DNA of 64,000 nucleotides from Azoarcus sp. CIB (GCF_001190925.1 NZ_CP011072.1:3224001-3288000), one strand, 5' to 3'. Positions 1 through 14,946 are shown, counted from the first letter of the stretch. The notes: generated by a model not told the origin, from the sequence alone. Made by a program: numbers and translations.

Positions 1-1115
1 TCGTACTGCGCCACCACGATCTCCCGCTGCACCTTCGTCGCCTCCAGATTCGCCGTGAGCCGCCCGGCCTCGAAGATCGGCAGCGAAATCTGCGGCACGA
101 AGCTCCACGTCCCCGATCCCGCCTCGAACAATCCGTCCAGCGTGCTGCTCGCGGTGCCCGCCGCAGCGGTCAGCGTGATGCGCGGGAAGAAGGCCGCGCG
201 CGCCGCACCAATGCTGGCATTCGCCGCACCCAGCTGACGCTCCGTCTGCAGGATATCCGGACGGCGCGTCAGCACCTCCGACGGCACGCCCGCCGGCAGC
301 TCCGCCACCGACGTGATCGAGTCAGTCAAGCCTTGCGGCAGCAACCCGACCGGAACCTCCGCGCCGACCACCAACGCCAGCGCATTCCGGTCCTGCGCGA
401 CGAGCGACGTGTAGCGTGCCGCATCGGCGCGTGCCCCTTCGAGCAGCGTCTGCGCCTGGCGCAGATCCACCGCCGAGGTCGCCCCCACATCGAAACTGCG
501 CTTCGTCAGCTCATAGGACTTCTGCCGCGTCGCCAGCGTGTTGTTCGCCAGCGTCTGCCGCTCGCGATCCGCCGCGAGCCGCAGCCACGCATCGGCGACT
601 TCCGCGACGAGGCTGATCTGCGCGCTGCGCCGCGCCTCTTCGCTGCCGAGGTACTGCTCCAGCGCCTGCTCGTTCAGGCTGCGGATGCGGCCGAAGAAAT
701 CCAGCTCATAAGCCGAGAAGCCCACCGTCGCGCTGTATTGCCGCGTCGTGCCCGCTTCGCCGGTGCGGCTCAGGTCGGCGGGCAGGCGCTGTGCAGTCTG
801 CCCGCCGCTCGCCGCGATCGACGGGAACAGGTCCGCGCGCTGGATGCCGTACTGCGCCCGCGCACGCTCGATGTTGAGTGCGGCGATGCGCAGGTCGCGA
901 TTGTTCGCGAGCGCCAGCTCGACGAGTTCGCGCAGGCGCGCGTCGGCGAAATAGGCGCGCCATGCCGGCGCCTCGCTTGCGCTCGCGGCGCTCGCGGGCG
1001 CATCCGGGAACGCGGCCGGCACCGGCGCGGCCGGACGTTCATAGGCGGGAATCAGCGAGCAGGCCCCCGCCAGCGTGGCGGCCATCGCGACGACCAGGGT
1101 ACGCAATCGAGTCAT
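1..1115 (-). CDS. RND efflux outer-membrane lipoprotein, OprM/NodT type (partial)
   Basis: Outer-membrane channel of a tripartite drug efflux pump. It reads leftward from an ATG at 1115 and runs off the left edge, so only the first 371 or so residues are present. The N-terminus has a short hydrophobic signal ending in LAGACSLIPAY, a lipoprotein signal with the lipidated Cys followed by the SLIPxY start common to OprM-like proteins. The rest shows the outer-membrane efflux protein repeat (for example ARAQYGIQRADLFPSIAASG and the later SIGAARAAFFPRITLTAAAG), the internal duplication typical of TolC-fold factors. Its ATG overlaps the stop of the RND pump gene (ATGA), so it is the third gene of an adaptor-pump-channel operon. 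The family is certain; which substrates the pump exports cannot be read from sequence. Confidence 0.93.
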   Translation of the reverse strand, partial: MTRLRTLVVAMAATLAGACSLIPAYERPAAPVPAAFPDAPASAASASEAPAWRAYFADARLRELVELALANNRDLRIAALNIERARAQYGIQRADLFPSIAASGGQTAQRLPADLSRTGEAGTTRQYSATVGFSAYELDFFGRIRSLNEQALEQYLGSEEARRSAQISLVAEVADAWLRLAADRERQTLANNTLATRQKSYELTKRSFDVGATSAVDLRQAQTLLEGARADAARYTSLVAQDRNALALVVGAEVPVGLLPQGLTDSITSVAELPAGVPSEVLTRRPDILQTERQLGAANASIGAARAAFFPRITLTAAAGTASSTLDGLFEAGSGTWSFVPQISLPIFEAGRLTANLEATKVQREIVVAQY

Positions 1116-4100
1116 CACTTTGCCTCCTGCACTGCCGGCGCATCGACCGCGGACACCTCGTTCTGCGGATTGCTCTTGAAGATGCGCTTGATCACGACGT
1201 AGAACAGCGGAATGAAGAAGATGCCCAGCACGGTCGCCGCAATCGTGCCGCCGAGCACGCCGGTGCCGATCGCGTTCTGGCTGCCCGCGCCCGCCCCCTT
1301 GGCAATCGCCAGCGGCAGCACGCCGAGGCCGAACGCCAGAGAGGTCATCAGGATAGGCCGCAGCCGCATGCGCACGGCCTCCAGCGTCGCGGTGATCAGG
1401 TCCTTGCCCTCCTTCTCCATCTGCGCCTTCGCAAACTCCACGATCAGGATCGCGTTCTTCGCCGACAGGCCGATCGTGGCCAGCAGGCCGACCTGGAAAT
1501 ACACGTCGTTCGACAAGCCGCGTCCGGTCGCCGCCAGGATCGCACCCAGCACCCCGAGCGGCACCACCAGCATCACCGCGAAGGGCACCGACCAGCTCTC
1601 GTACAATGCCGCAAGGCACAGGAACACCACCAGCAGCGACAGCGCATAGAGGGCCGGCGCCTGCGCCCCGGAACGGCGCTCCTCGTACGAGGTGCCGGTC
1701 CATTCGTAGCCGATCCCCGCCGGCAGCTTGGCCATGATCTCCTCGACCGCAGCCATCGCGTCACCCGAGGACAGCCCAGGCGCCGCCTGGCCGAGGAGCT
1801 CGATCGACGGCTGGCCGTTGTAACGCTCGAGACGCGGCGATCCATACACCCAGCGCGCCGTCGTGAAGGCCGCGAGCGGCACCATCTCGCCCTGCTTGTT
1901 GCGCACGTACCACTTGCCGAGATCCTCCGGCGTCATCCGCGCCGGTGCGTCGGCCTGCAGATACACCCGCTTGATGCGGCCACGATCGATGAAGTCGTTT
2001 ACATAGACGCCGCCCCACGCCGTGTTCAGCGTGTCGTTGACGTCCGCAATCGAGACACCCAGTGCGCCCGCCTTCGCATGGTCGATGTCGAGCTGATACT
2101 CCGCGACATCGTCCTGGCCGTTCGGGCGCACGGCGACCAACCGCTTGTCCTGCGCCGCCAGGCCCAGGAACTGGTTGCGCGCCCCCACCAGCACCTCGTG
2201 GCCGAGGCCCGCGCGGTCCTGCAGCATCAGGTTGAAGCCGTTCGACGTGCCCAGCTCCAGCACCGCGGGAGGAACGAAGGCGAACACCATCGCCTCGCGG
2301 ATCTGCGAGAACGCGCCCATCGCCCGCCCCGCCACCGACTTCACGTCACGCCCCGGCGCGCGCCGCTCGCCCCAGTCGCGCATGCCGACAAAGCCCAGGC
2401 CCATGTTCTGGCCGCTGCCGCCGAAGCTGAAACCGGCCGCAGTGAAGATCGAGCGCACGTTATCCTTCTCGGTCTCGAGGAAGTGCTGTTCGACCTTCTT
2501 CAGCACCTCGACCGTGCGCTCCTGCGTCGCGCCTGCGGGCAGCGTGACCTGCGTGAACATCACGCCCTGATCTTCCTCCGGCAGGAAGGAAGTCGGCATG
2601 CGGGCGAACAGCAGACCCAGCACGACGATGATCGCGACGTAGATCGCGAGGTAGCGGAAACTGCGATGCAGGATGCGGGCAACCGCTGACTCGTAGCGCT
2701 GCGTATTGCGCGCGAACATCACGTTGAACCAGTGGAAGAAACGCCCGAAGACACCTCCCTCGCCGTGCTCGTGGCCTTTTTCCACCGGCTTGAGCATCGT
2801 CGCGCACAGCGCCGGCGTGAACACGATCGCCACCAGCACCGACAGGCCCATCGCCGCCGCGATCGTGATCGAGAACTGGCGATAGATCACGCCCGTCGAA
2901 CCGCCGAAGAACGCCATCGGGATGAACACCGCGGACAGCACGAGGCCGATGCCCACCAGCGCGCCGGTGATCTGCCCCATCGACTTCTTCGTCGCCTCCT
3001 TCGGCGAAAGCCCCTCCTCGGTCATCACCCGCTCGACGTTCTCGACGACCACGATCGCATCGTCCACGAGCAGGCCGATCGCCAGCACCAGGCCGAACAT
3101 CGTCAGCGTGTTGATCGAGAACCCCGCCACCGCCATCACGCCGAAGGTACCGAGCAGCACCACCGGCACCGCAATCGTCGGGATGATCGTCGCGCGGAAG
3201 TTCTGCAGGAACAGGTACATCACCAGGAACACCAGCACGATCGCCTCGATCAGCGTCTGCACCACTCCCTGGATCGAGATCTTCACGAACGGCGTCGTGT
3301 CGTACGGGACCACCACCTCGATGCCGGCCGGGAAGTAGGGCTTCATCTGCTCCATCTTCGCCCGCACCGCGGCCGCGGTTTCCAGCGCGTTCGCGCCCGC
3401 CGCCAGCTTCACGCCGATACCCGCGGCCGGCTCACCGTTGAAGCGGCCCACAATGCCGTAGTTCTCCGCACCGATCTCGATGCGCGCGACATCCTTGAGG
3501 CGCACCTCGCCGCCTTGCGCGGAACTGCGCAGCAGGATCTTCTCGAACTGCGCGACCGATTCGAGACGGTTCTGTGCCGTGATCGTCGCCGTAAAGCCCT
3601 GCCCCGACACCGCCGGTACGCCACCGAGCTGGCCCGCCGACACCTGCGCGTTCTGCGTGCGGATCGCCGCCTGCACGTCGCCCGGGGTCAGGTGGAAATT
3701 GTTGAGCTTCGCCGGATCCAGCCACACGCGCATCGCGTATTGCGCGCCGAACACCTGCACCTCGCCGACGCCGGTCACACGCGACAACGGATCCTGCACA
3801 CTCGACACGAGAAAGTCCGCGAGGTCGGCACGATCCAGGTTCTCGTCCTTCGAGACGAAGCCCAGCACCATCAGGAAGTTGCGCGTCGACTTGGCGACCT
3901 GCACCCCCTGCTGCTGCACCGCCTGCGGCATCAGCGGCAGCGCCAGCTGAAGCTTGTTCTGCACCTGCACCTGCGCAATGTCGGGGTTCGTGCCCGCGTC
4001 GAAGGTCAGCGTGATCGTCGCGCGGCCAAAGGAGTCCGACGACGAACTCATGTACAGCAGCCCGTCGAGGCCCGTCATCTTCTGCTCGATGACCTGGGTG

Positions 4101-4282
4101 ACGGAATCCTGCACCGTTTTTGCCGAAGCGCCGGGATAGGTCGCGTTGATCACCACGGTCGGCGGTGCGATCGACGGATACTGCGCCACCGGCAGGCGCA
4201 TGATCGACAGCGCGCCGAAAAGCATGATCACGATCGCGATGACCCACGCGAAGATGGGCCGATCGATGAAGAAACGTGCCAT
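1115..4282 (-). CDS. RND multidrug efflux pump, HAE-1 family (AcrB/MexB-like)
   Basis: Inner-membrane proton-driven pump of 1055 residues, the usual length of AcrB/MexB. The start [20 protein letters not shown] is the conserved first membrane helix of the family. The proton-relay residues are in place: D407 and D408 in [14 protein letters not shown] and the helix-10 lysine K942 in [13 protein letters not shown]. Two large periplasmic loops follow helix 1 and helix 7 as in AcrB. It starts 11 bp after the adaptor gene and its stop overlaps the start of the channel gene, so the three are translated from one message. The aromatic-degrader context makes solvents or aromatic compounds plausible substrates, but this is inference. 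Confidence 0.96.
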   Translation of the reverse strand: MARFFIDRPIFAWVIAIVIMLFGALSIMRLPVAQYPSIAPPTVVINATYPGASAKTVQDSVTQVIEQKMTGLDGLLYMSSSSDSFGRATITLTFDAGTNPDIAQVQVQNKLQLALPLMPQAVQQQGVQVAKSTRNFLMVLGFVSKDENLDRADLADFLVSSVQDPLSRVTGVGEVQVFGAQYAMRVWLDPAKLNNFHLTPGDVQAAIRTQNAQVSAGQLGGVPAVSGQGFTATITAQNRLESVAQFEKILLRSSAQGGEVRLKDVARIEIGAENYGIVGRFNGEPAAGIGVKLAAGANALETAAAVRAKMEQMKPYFPAGIEVVVPYDTTPFVKISIQGVVQTLIEAIVLVFLVMYLFLQNFRATIIPTIAVPVVLLGTFGVMAVAGFSINTLTMFGLVLAIGLLVDDAIVVVENVERVMTEEGLSPKEATKKSMGQITGALVGIGLVLSAVFIPMAFFGGSTGVIYRQFSITIAAAMGLSVLVAIVFTPALCATMLKPVEKGHEHGEGGVFGRFFHWFNVMFARNTQRYESAVARILHRSFRYLAIYVAIIVVLGLLFARMPTSFLPEEDQGVMFTQVTLPAGATQERTVEVLKKVEQHFLETEKDNVRSIFTAAGFSFGGSGQNMGLGFVGMRDWGERRAPGRDVKSVAGRAMGAFSQIREAMVFAFVPPAVLELGTSNGFNLMLQDRAGLGHEVLVGARNQFLGLAAQDKRLVAVRPNGQDDVAEYQLDIDHAKAGALGVSIADVNDTLNTAWGGVYVNDFIDRGRIKRVYLQADAPARMTPEDLGKWYVRNKQGEMVPLAAFTTARWVYGSPRLERYNGQPSIELLGQAAPGLSSGDAMAAVEEIMAKLPAGIGYEWTGTSYEERRSGAQAPALYALSLLVVFLCLAALYESWSVPFAVMLVVPLGVLGAILAATGRGLSNDVYFQVGLLATIGLSAKNAILIVEFAKAQMEKEGKDLITATLEAVRMRLRPILMTSLAFGLGVLPLAIAKGAGAGSQNAIGTGVLGGTIAATVLGIFFIPLFYVVIKRIFKSNPQNEVSAVDAPAVQEAK

Positions 4283-4293
4283 CGTCCGTTACC

Positions 4294-5505
4294 TCACTTG
4301 GCCGCCGCGGGGGCGGGCGCCGCCGCAGGCGCAGCCTCGGGCGAACCCGCCGCACCGGCTTCCTGGGCCTGCACTGCCGCGCCCGGGCGCACCTTCTGCA
4401 AGCCCTCGATGATCACGCGCTCGCCCGCCGCCAGGCCCTGCGTCACCACCCAGGCGTCGCCCTGCGACTGGCCCGTCGTGACGATGCGCGACTCGACCTT
4501 GCTCTCCCCGTTGACCACCATCACCGTCGCGTTGCCGCGCGCATCGCGGCTCAAGGCAGCATGTGGAACGAGGATCGCGTCGCTGTTCACCCCTTGGGCG
4601 AGGCGCGCACGCACATACATGCCCGGCAGGAGGTCGCCCTTCGGGTTCGGGAACACCGCACGCAGCGTCACGCTGCCGGTGCCCTGATCGACCGTGATTT
4701 CCGAGAACTCCAGCTTGCCCTCGCTGCCGTACACCGAGCCATCCTCCAGCACCAGGCTGACCGGAACCGCGTCGCCGCCGACGCGCTTCAGCCGTCCGTC
4801 GGCAAGATCGCGTCGCAATTTCAGCAGTTCCGCACTCGACTGCGTGACATCCACATAGATTGGATCGAGCTTCTGCACCGTCGCCAGGGCCGCAGCCTGA
4901 TTGGCCGTCACCAGCGCGCCCGGCGTCACGGTCGAACGACCGATGCGTCCGCTGATCGGCGAATTCACGCGGGTGAAATCGAGATCGATCTTCGCCTTGT
5001 CGACCGCCGCCTTCGCGCTCGCCACCTCGGCCTGCACCTGCTTGAGCGCGGCCGCCGCATCGTCGTTGGCCTGCTTGCTGACCGCCTCGATGCCGACCAG
5101 CTGCGCGTAGCGCTCCGCCTTCAGCCGCGCCGCATGCACGTTCGCCTCGGCGCGCGCGAGGTTCGCCCTGGCGCTGTCGTACGCGGCCTGATAAGTCGCC
5201 GGGTCGATCTGGTACAGGACCTGCCCGGCCTTCACCTCGCTACCTTCCGTGAACAGGCGCTGCTTGACGATGCCGCCCACCTGCGGCCGCAGCTCCGCGA
5301 TCAGATACGGAGCGGTCCGGCCCGGCAGCTCCGACGTCAACGGCACCGCTTCCGTGCGTACCGAAACCACCGTCACGGCGGGCGCTCCCTGCCCCGCGCC
5401 AGGCCCGGCCGGTTGCGACTTGTCGCCGCTGCAGGCGGTGAATAGAAATGCGCCAACGACGACCATTGTCAGGACGTTGTAACGCAGGCTGGGGGTTCTA
5501 TGCAT
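4294..5505 (-). CDS. RND efflux periplasmic adaptor (membrane fusion) lipoprotein, AcrA/MexA-like
   Basis: Periplasmic adaptor that links the pump at 1115-4282 to the outer-membrane channel. I place the start at the ATG at 5505 (MHRTPSLRYNVL) because GAGGCGAAAC lies directly upstream; an ATG six codons earlier (5523) has no ribosome site. The N-terminus is a lipoprotein signal ending in LFTAC. Then come the biotinyl-lipoyl-like half-motifs (GGIVKQRLFTEGSEVKAGQVLYQID and the matching SPISGRIG segment), an alpha-helical hairpin rich in Ala between them, and a beta-barrel domain. The C-terminus ends in an Ala/Pro-rich low-complexity tail. It is the first gene of the operon, transcribed away from tetR. 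Confidence 0.95.
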   Translation of the reverse strand: MHRTPSLRYNVLTMVVVGAFLFTACSGDKSQPAGPGAGQGAPAVTVVSVRTEAVPLTSELPGRTAPYLIAELRPQVGGIVKQRLFTEGSEVKAGQVLYQIDPATYQAAYDSARANLARAEANVHAARLKAERYAQLVGIEAVSKQANDDAAAALKQVQAEVASAKAAVDKAKIDLDFTRVNSPISGRIGRSTVTPGALVTANQAAALATVQKLDPIYVDVTQSSAELLKLRRDLADGRLKRVGGDAVPVSLVLEDGSVYGSEGKLEFSEITVDQGTGSVTLRAVFPNPKGDLLPGMYVRARLAQGVNSDAILVPHAALSRDARGNATVMVVNGESKVESRIVTTGQSQGDAWVVTQGLAAGERVIIEGLQKVRPGAAVQAQEAGAAGSPEAAPAAAPAPAAAK

Positions 5506-5571
5506 GTTTCGCCTCGAAATCATCGCGGACCGCCGGTCGCGCTCCGCTGAACGAATTTGATTGTGCCAGAA

Positions 5572-5606
5572 CTAGAATGAACATTCTAGATCGAACGCTC
5601 ATTCTA
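5572..5606. promoter_or_regulatory. TetR-type operator between the efflux operon and tetR
   Basis: A perfect inverted repeat, CTAGAATG (5572-5579) and CATTCTAG (5582-5589) separated by AA, is followed by a third half-site TCATTCTA at 5599-5606. The sites sit 66 bp or more upstream of the adaptor start and just upstream of tetR. This is where a TetR repressor of a divergent efflux operon normally binds, so it probably controls both directions. The repeat is seen; the binding protein is inferred from position. Confidence 0.75.
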
Positions 5607-5628
5607 TGTTAGCCTTGACCACAGATCA

Positions 5629-6276
5629 ATGTTGCTGCAAACCGATTACGACCGCGAGAACCGCCAGATGTGCCCCGAATCCGTCGAACCGTCACGCGCT
5701 GAAGTGCGCCGCGCCCAGATTCTTGCCGCTGCAGTCGATTGCTTCCGCCAGCACGGATTCCATGGCGCAAGCATTGCGCAGATCTCGAAGGCGGCCGGCA
5801 TGAGCCCGGGGCACATCTATCACTACTTCGAGAACAAGGAAGCGATCATCTCCGCAATCGTCGCGGGCGATCTCGAACGTTTCCTGATCCTCACGGCGGA
5901 AATCCGGTCCGCATGCAACGTGCGCGAAGCGATGCTCGCCCGCGTGGCCGAAGGCATCGACCAGTGCCTGGACCACCACACCGCAGGCCTGAAGCTGGAA
6001 ATCGTCGCCGAAGCCTCGCGCAACCCCCACGTCGCCAAAATCGTGCGCTCGGCGGACAAGGTCTGCCGTGAAAGCCTCATGCTGACGATGCGCGACATGC
6101 GGCACGCAGCCGGCCACGACGACGATGACGCCACGCTCGCAGCGATGGTCGAGGTCTTCGTCTCGATGTTCGAGGGCCTGCAGATCCGGACCATCCGCAA
6201 CCCGGGCATCGACCGCAGCATCGTCATTCCCCTGTTTCAGAACTCCCTGCGCGCCCTGCTCGACCAGACCCCTTGA
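5629..6276 (+). CDS. TetR/AcrR family transcriptional repressor
   Basis: Local repressor of the divergent efflux operon. The N-terminal helix-turn-helix is clear (ILAAAVDCFRQHGFHGASIA, then ISKAAGMSPGHIYHYFENKE), matching the TetR signature. The C-terminal part is a divergent ligand-binding helical domain with no recognisable specificity. Length is 215 residues from the ATG at 5629 or 202 from the ATG at 5668; neither has a strong ribosome site, and the second start begins closer to the HTH as in AcrR. The palindrome at 5572-5606 is the likely operator, implying autoregulation and release by an efflux substrate. Confidence 0.9.
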   Translation: MLLQTDYDRENRQMCPESVEPSRAEVRRAQILAAAVDCFRQHGFHGASIAQISKAAGMSPGHIYHYFENKEAIISAIVAGDLERFLILTAEIRSACNVREAMLARVAEGIDQCLDHHTAGLKLEIVAEASRNPHVAKIVRSADKVCRESLMLTMRDMRHAAGHDDDDATLAAMVEVFVSMFEGLQIRTIRNPGIDRSIVIPLFQNSLRALLDQTP

Positions 6277-6292
6277 ACGCGCGGGTCGCCCC

Positions 6293-6832
6293 TCACTCGG
6301 CGCCCGGATCGTCCGCGGAATCCGGGAACAGCACGTCGGTAAAGCCGAACCTGCTCAGGTCGCGCATGCGCATCGGGTACAGCACGCCCGCCAGGTGATC
6401 GCACTCGTGCTGCACGACGCGCGCGTGAAATCCCTCCACGCTGCGGTCGATCCGGCTACCGTCCGGCGCATGCCCCTGGTAGCGGATACCCCGGTAACGC
6501 GGCACCACGCCGCGCAAACCCGGCACCGAGAGACAGCCTTCCCAGCCCTCCTCCTCGTCATCGCCCAAGGGCGTGATCACCGGATTCAGGAGGATCGTGC
6601 GGGGCACCGCAGGAGCATCCGGGTAACGCTCGCTGTGCTCGAAGCCGAAGATCACCACCTGCAGGCCCACTCCGATCTGCGGAGCCGCCAGTCCCACGCC
6701 TCCTGCAGCGGCCATCGTGTCGAACATGTCGACGATCAGGGCGTCGAGTTCCGACGTAGCGAACGCAGACACCGGTTGGGCCGCTTGCAGCAGGCGCGGA
6801 TCGCCCATGCGGAGGATGGTTCTGATTGCCAT
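6293..6832 (-). CDS. def: Peptide deformylase
   Basis: Removes the formyl group from the N-terminal Met of new proteins. All three metal and catalytic motifs are present: GVGLAAPQ (residues 45-52), EGCLS with metal ligand C100, and HECDH with H142, E143 and H146. I start at the ATG at 6832 ([15 protein letters not shown]), which gives 179 residues and matches the family N-terminus; the longer open frame upstream is not conserved. It is a single gene convergent with tetR, not in the usual def-fmt pair, so it may be a second deformylase of the genome. That last point is inference. Confidence 0.95.
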   Translation of the reverse strand: MAIRTILRMGDPRLLQAAQPVSAFATSELDALIVDMFDTMAAAGGVGLAAPQIGVGLQVVIFGFEHSERYPDAPAVPRTILLNPVITPLGDDEEEGWEGCLSVPGLRGVVPRYRGIRYQGHAPDGSRIDRSVEGFHARVVQHECDHLAGVLYPMRMRDLSRFGFTDVLFPDSADDPGAE

Positions 6833-7102
6833 GGATTGCGCGCTCCGGACGGATTCATTGTGATGGACTTTGCCAAAGCGGCCCGACGACCGGGCCTCGA
6901 CGCGCGCAATGGTACGACGCACGCAGTGGACGTCAAGGAGGCCGCCCGGAACCGCAGCCAACGGACCACCGTCGAACCTCCTGTCGAATCGTGCGGAATT
7001 GAGCTGTTTTCCCCGCCCTTATCGACGCAGCGATTGCTCGAATGGCGCGATAACCTGCTCCCATGTCCGAAGCAATCGGTGCGAACGGACGAGGAGCAAC
7101 AA

Positions 7103-7273
7103 ATGGAAATCGAATATCTCGAGTACGAGTGCGAAGTGATCGACCTCGACGACACGACCGCGAGCAGCCGCGAGGCACGGGCCGAAGAAGGCGCCGCCGA
7201 AGCGATATTTGCAAGCTGGTTCACCGACTGGCGCAGCCGCAACGAGCGCGAGGCAAACACGGACGCAAACTGA
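7103..7273 (+). CDS. Small acidic hypothetical protein (56 aa)
   Basis: A short reading frame with a good ribosome site (GAGGAG at 7091-7096, seven bases before the ATG). The product MEIEYLEYECEVIDLDDTTA... is strongly acidic in its N-terminal half, then has a short helical segment (AEAIFASWFTDWRSRNERE) with three aromatic residues. I do not recognise a family. There is no signal peptide or membrane segment. It lies between def and alkB, on the same strand as alkB. The start signal and the biased, non-repetitive composition support a real gene, but without a homolog search this stays tentative. Confidence 0.5.
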   Translation: MEIEYLEYECEVIDLDDTTASSREARAEEGAAEAIFASWFTDWRSRNEREANTDAN

Positions 7274-7351
7274 AAGCCGAGGCAGGGACTAGCGCCGAAA
7301 CCGGATGTGGGGCCCGTCTCCGCGTTCATGGTGTCAGTGCGAATCCCGAGA

Positions 7352-8005
7352 ATGACACCCGATCTCTTTGATAAGGACGCCGAAGGCCCCACCGGCATCG
7401 AACAACTCGCGCCGGGCGCGGTGGTCCTGCGCGGCTTCGCTGGTCCGCACGCTCCACATCTTGTCGCCGCGATCGACGAAATCGCCGCTTCCGCCCCGTT
7501 CCGTCACATGCTCACCCCGGGCGGCCAGCGCATGTCCGCCGCCATGACCAATTGCGGTCCGCTCGGCTGGATCTCCGACCGCCGCGGCTACCGCTACGAA
7601 TCGTGCGATCCGCTTAGCGGGACTTCATGGCCGCCGCTGCCCCCATCCTTCCTCCAACTCGCCGCCGATGCGGCTACCGCGGCCGGCTTTCTCGGATTCG
7701 TTCCCGACGCCTGCCTCATCAACCGCTACGAGCCGGGCACCCGCATGTCGCTGCATCAGGATCGTGACGAGCAGGACCTCACGGCCCCCATCGTGTCGGT
7801 ATCGCTCGGACTTCCGGCAGTCTTCCTTTTTGGGGGACTGACCCGCGGCGAATCCAGCGAACGTATCCCTCTCATGCACGGTGACGTGGTCGTCTGGGGC
7901 GGTCCGTCGCGCTTGCGTTTTCACGGCATCCTGCCGCTGAAGGACGCCGCTCACTCCCTGCTCGGTCGTCAGCGCATCAACCTGACCTTCCGCAAGGCGA
8001 CCTGA
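7352..8005 (+). CDS. alkB: Alpha-ketoglutarate-dependent DNA dioxygenase AlkB
   Basis: Oxidatively removes methyl groups from N1-methyladenine and N3-methylcytosine in DNA. The Fe(II) triad is seen as H135 and D137 in SLHQDRDE and H191 in RLRFHG, and the C-terminal RINLTFR carries the two arginines that hold 2-oxoglutarate. The nucleotide-recognition region with WPPLPPSF and CLINRYEPG matches E. coli AlkB. I use the ATG at 7352 (MTPDLFDKD); the frame is open upstream to 7307 but the extra residues are not family-like. No ada gene is adjacent. A GC hairpin directly follows the stop. Confidence 0.93.
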   Translation: MTPDLFDKDAEGPTGIEQLAPGAVVLRGFAGPHAPHLVAAIDEIAASAPFRHMLTPGGQRMSAAMTNCGPLGWISDRRGYRYESCDPLSGTSWPPLPPSFLQLAADAATAAGFLGFVPDACLINRYEPGTRMSLHQDRDEQDLTAPIVSVSLGLPAVFLFGGLTRGESSERIPLMHGDVVVWGGPSRLRFHGILPLKDAAHSLLGRQRINLTFRKAT

Positions 8006-8027
8006 CCGGGGCGAAACACCGCCCCGG
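8006..8027 (+). terminator. GC hairpin after alkB, no U-tract
   Basis: Perfect 8-bp stem CCGGGGCG (8006-8013) / CGCCCCGG (8020-8027) with loop AAACAC, beginning at the base after the alkB stop codon. No run of T follows, so it is terminator-like or an mRNA 3' end stabiliser. Confidence 0.45.
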
Positions 8028-8111
8028 GTCCGCGCGGCTTCCCCTCGAACAGCCCCGACCCGCCAAGCAGTTCACGCCCACGTGCCGGGTAGGCGCGCCG
8101 CACGGTAGCCC

Positions 8112-8146
8112 CATGCTGCATCGCACGATATATTGATATCAGCATG
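8112..8146. promoter_or_regulatory. Nested inverted repeats in the nifJ upstream region
   Basis: CATGCTG (8112-8118) is mirrored by CAGCATG (8140-8146), and inside lies GATAT-ATTG-ATATC (8127-8140). The stretch is AT-rich compared with its surroundings and ends 48 bp before the nifJ start, so it probably holds the promoter and a regulator site. No clear -35/-10 pair could be chosen. Confidence 0.3.
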
Positions 8147-8194
8147 TTGCGATATTACAGCAGCCCGACCAGGTCGGCCTGCACGGGAGTCGTC

Positions 8195-11869
<3,675 letters not shown>

Positions 11870-11888
11870 TCCGGGCTTTCTCAACGAA

Positions 11889-11964
11889 TGGTGGGTGCTG
11901 ACGGGGTCGAACCGCCGACATTCGCCTTGTAAGGGCGACGCTCTACCAACTGAGCTAAGCACCC
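11889..11964 (-). tRNA. tRNA-Val (anticodon UAC)
   Basis: A 76-nt cloverleaf including an encoded CCA. The acceptor stem pairs GGGTGCT with AGCACCC, the D arm is TTAGCTCAGTTGGTAGAGC, the anticodon loop is CTTACAA giving anticodon TAC, and the T arm carries GGTTCGACCCC. It lies 38 bp downstream of hupB on the same strand and ends in the terminator at 11855-11879, so it may be processed from a hupB-tRNA message. Confidence 0.97.
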
Positions 11965-12002
11965 GTACTGGACGGGGGCTAGGCCCGTTCCAGCAAAGTC
12001 GA

Positions 12003-12275
12003 TCAGTTTACAGCATCTTTCAGAGCCTTGCCAGCCCTGAACTTCGGTACCTTTGCAGCCTTGATCTTGATGTTCTTGCCGGTACGCGGATTGCGGCCGG
12101 TCCGCGCGGCACGCGCCCCAACATGGAAGGTGCCGAATCCGACAAGGGTCACGGAGTCGCCCGCCTGAAGCGCGCCCTTGACCGCCGCAATCGCTGCATC
12201 GAGCGCCTTGCCCGCGGCCGCCTTCGACAACTCTGCTCCGGAGGCGATTTGGTCGATCAGTTCGGATTTGTTCAC
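12003..12275 (-). CDS. hupB: Nucleoid-associated DNA-binding protein HU
   Basis: Histone-like DNA-bending protein of 90 residues, the exact family length. [20 protein letters not shown] is the canonical N-terminal helix pair, and the DNA-binding arm carries the signature [20 protein letters not shown], with the intercalating proline in RNPRTG. It follows lon on the same strand, the standard lon-hupB order, but a strong promoter lies between them at 12378-12407, so it is at least partly independent of lon. The leader is about 95 nt. Confidence 0.97.
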   Translation of the reverse strand: MNKSELIDQIASGAELSKAAAGKALDAAIAAVKGALQAGDSVTLVGFGTFHVGARAARTGRNPRTGKNIKIKAAKVPKFRAGKALKDAVN

Positions 12276-12377
12276 TTAAGTCCCCTTTTGGATATGAGAG
12301 CGATAACCCGAAATGCGCAAACCCTCGGCTGGTGCCGCATTCAGGGCGATTCCAAATGCGTTGCGAGAAGCACGGAC

Positions 12378-12407
12378 TTTATATCGCGCGGTATTCCGGG
12401 GTGTCAA
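12378..12407 (-). promoter_or_regulatory. Sigma-70 type promoter for hupB
   Basis: On the minus strand a perfect -35 TTGACA (12407-12402) and -10 TATAAA (12383-12378) are separated by 18 bp. Transcription would start near 12370 and run into hupB and then tRNA-Val. It is one of the two or three best promoter matches I see in the window. Confidence 0.75.
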
Positions 12408-12444
12408 TACGCGCTGCAGCGTTTTACATCACTGCAACGCGTAT
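12407..12444. repeat. 13-bp inverted repeat between lon and the hupB promoter
   Basis: ATACGCGCTGCAG (12407-12419) is mirrored by CTGCAACGCGTAT (12432-12444) with 12 of 13 positions pairing and a 12-nt loop. It touches the -35 box of the hupB promoter. It could end the lon transcript (no U-tract) or serve as an operator for hupB. Confidence 0.55.
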
Positions 12445-12474
12445 CGACGCGGGACTTGGGGAACGCCCCCGAGC

Positions 12475-14895
<2,421 letters not shown>

Positions 14896-14918
14896 GATTG
14901 TTATTACCTCGAAAGGAC

Positions 14919-14946
14919 TGGTCAGGCCCACATGGGGGCCTGACCA
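14919..14946 (-). promoter_or_regulatory. 11-bp hairpin in the clpX-lon intergenic region
   Basis: TGGTCAGGCCC (14919-14929) pairs perfectly with GGGCCTGACCA (14936-14946) around the loop ACATGG. In the minus-strand message it forms 23 nt upstream of the lon start and just before the ribosome site. It has no U-tract, so it may be a weak terminator, an RNase stop or a structure tuning lon translation. Confidence 0.55.

Noticed and set aside
2732-4687. 651-codon open frame antisense to the RND pump and adaptor genes
   Set aside because: It mirrors the real genes in another frame, has Arg/His/Asp-rich low-complexity composition without domains, and has no ribosome site.
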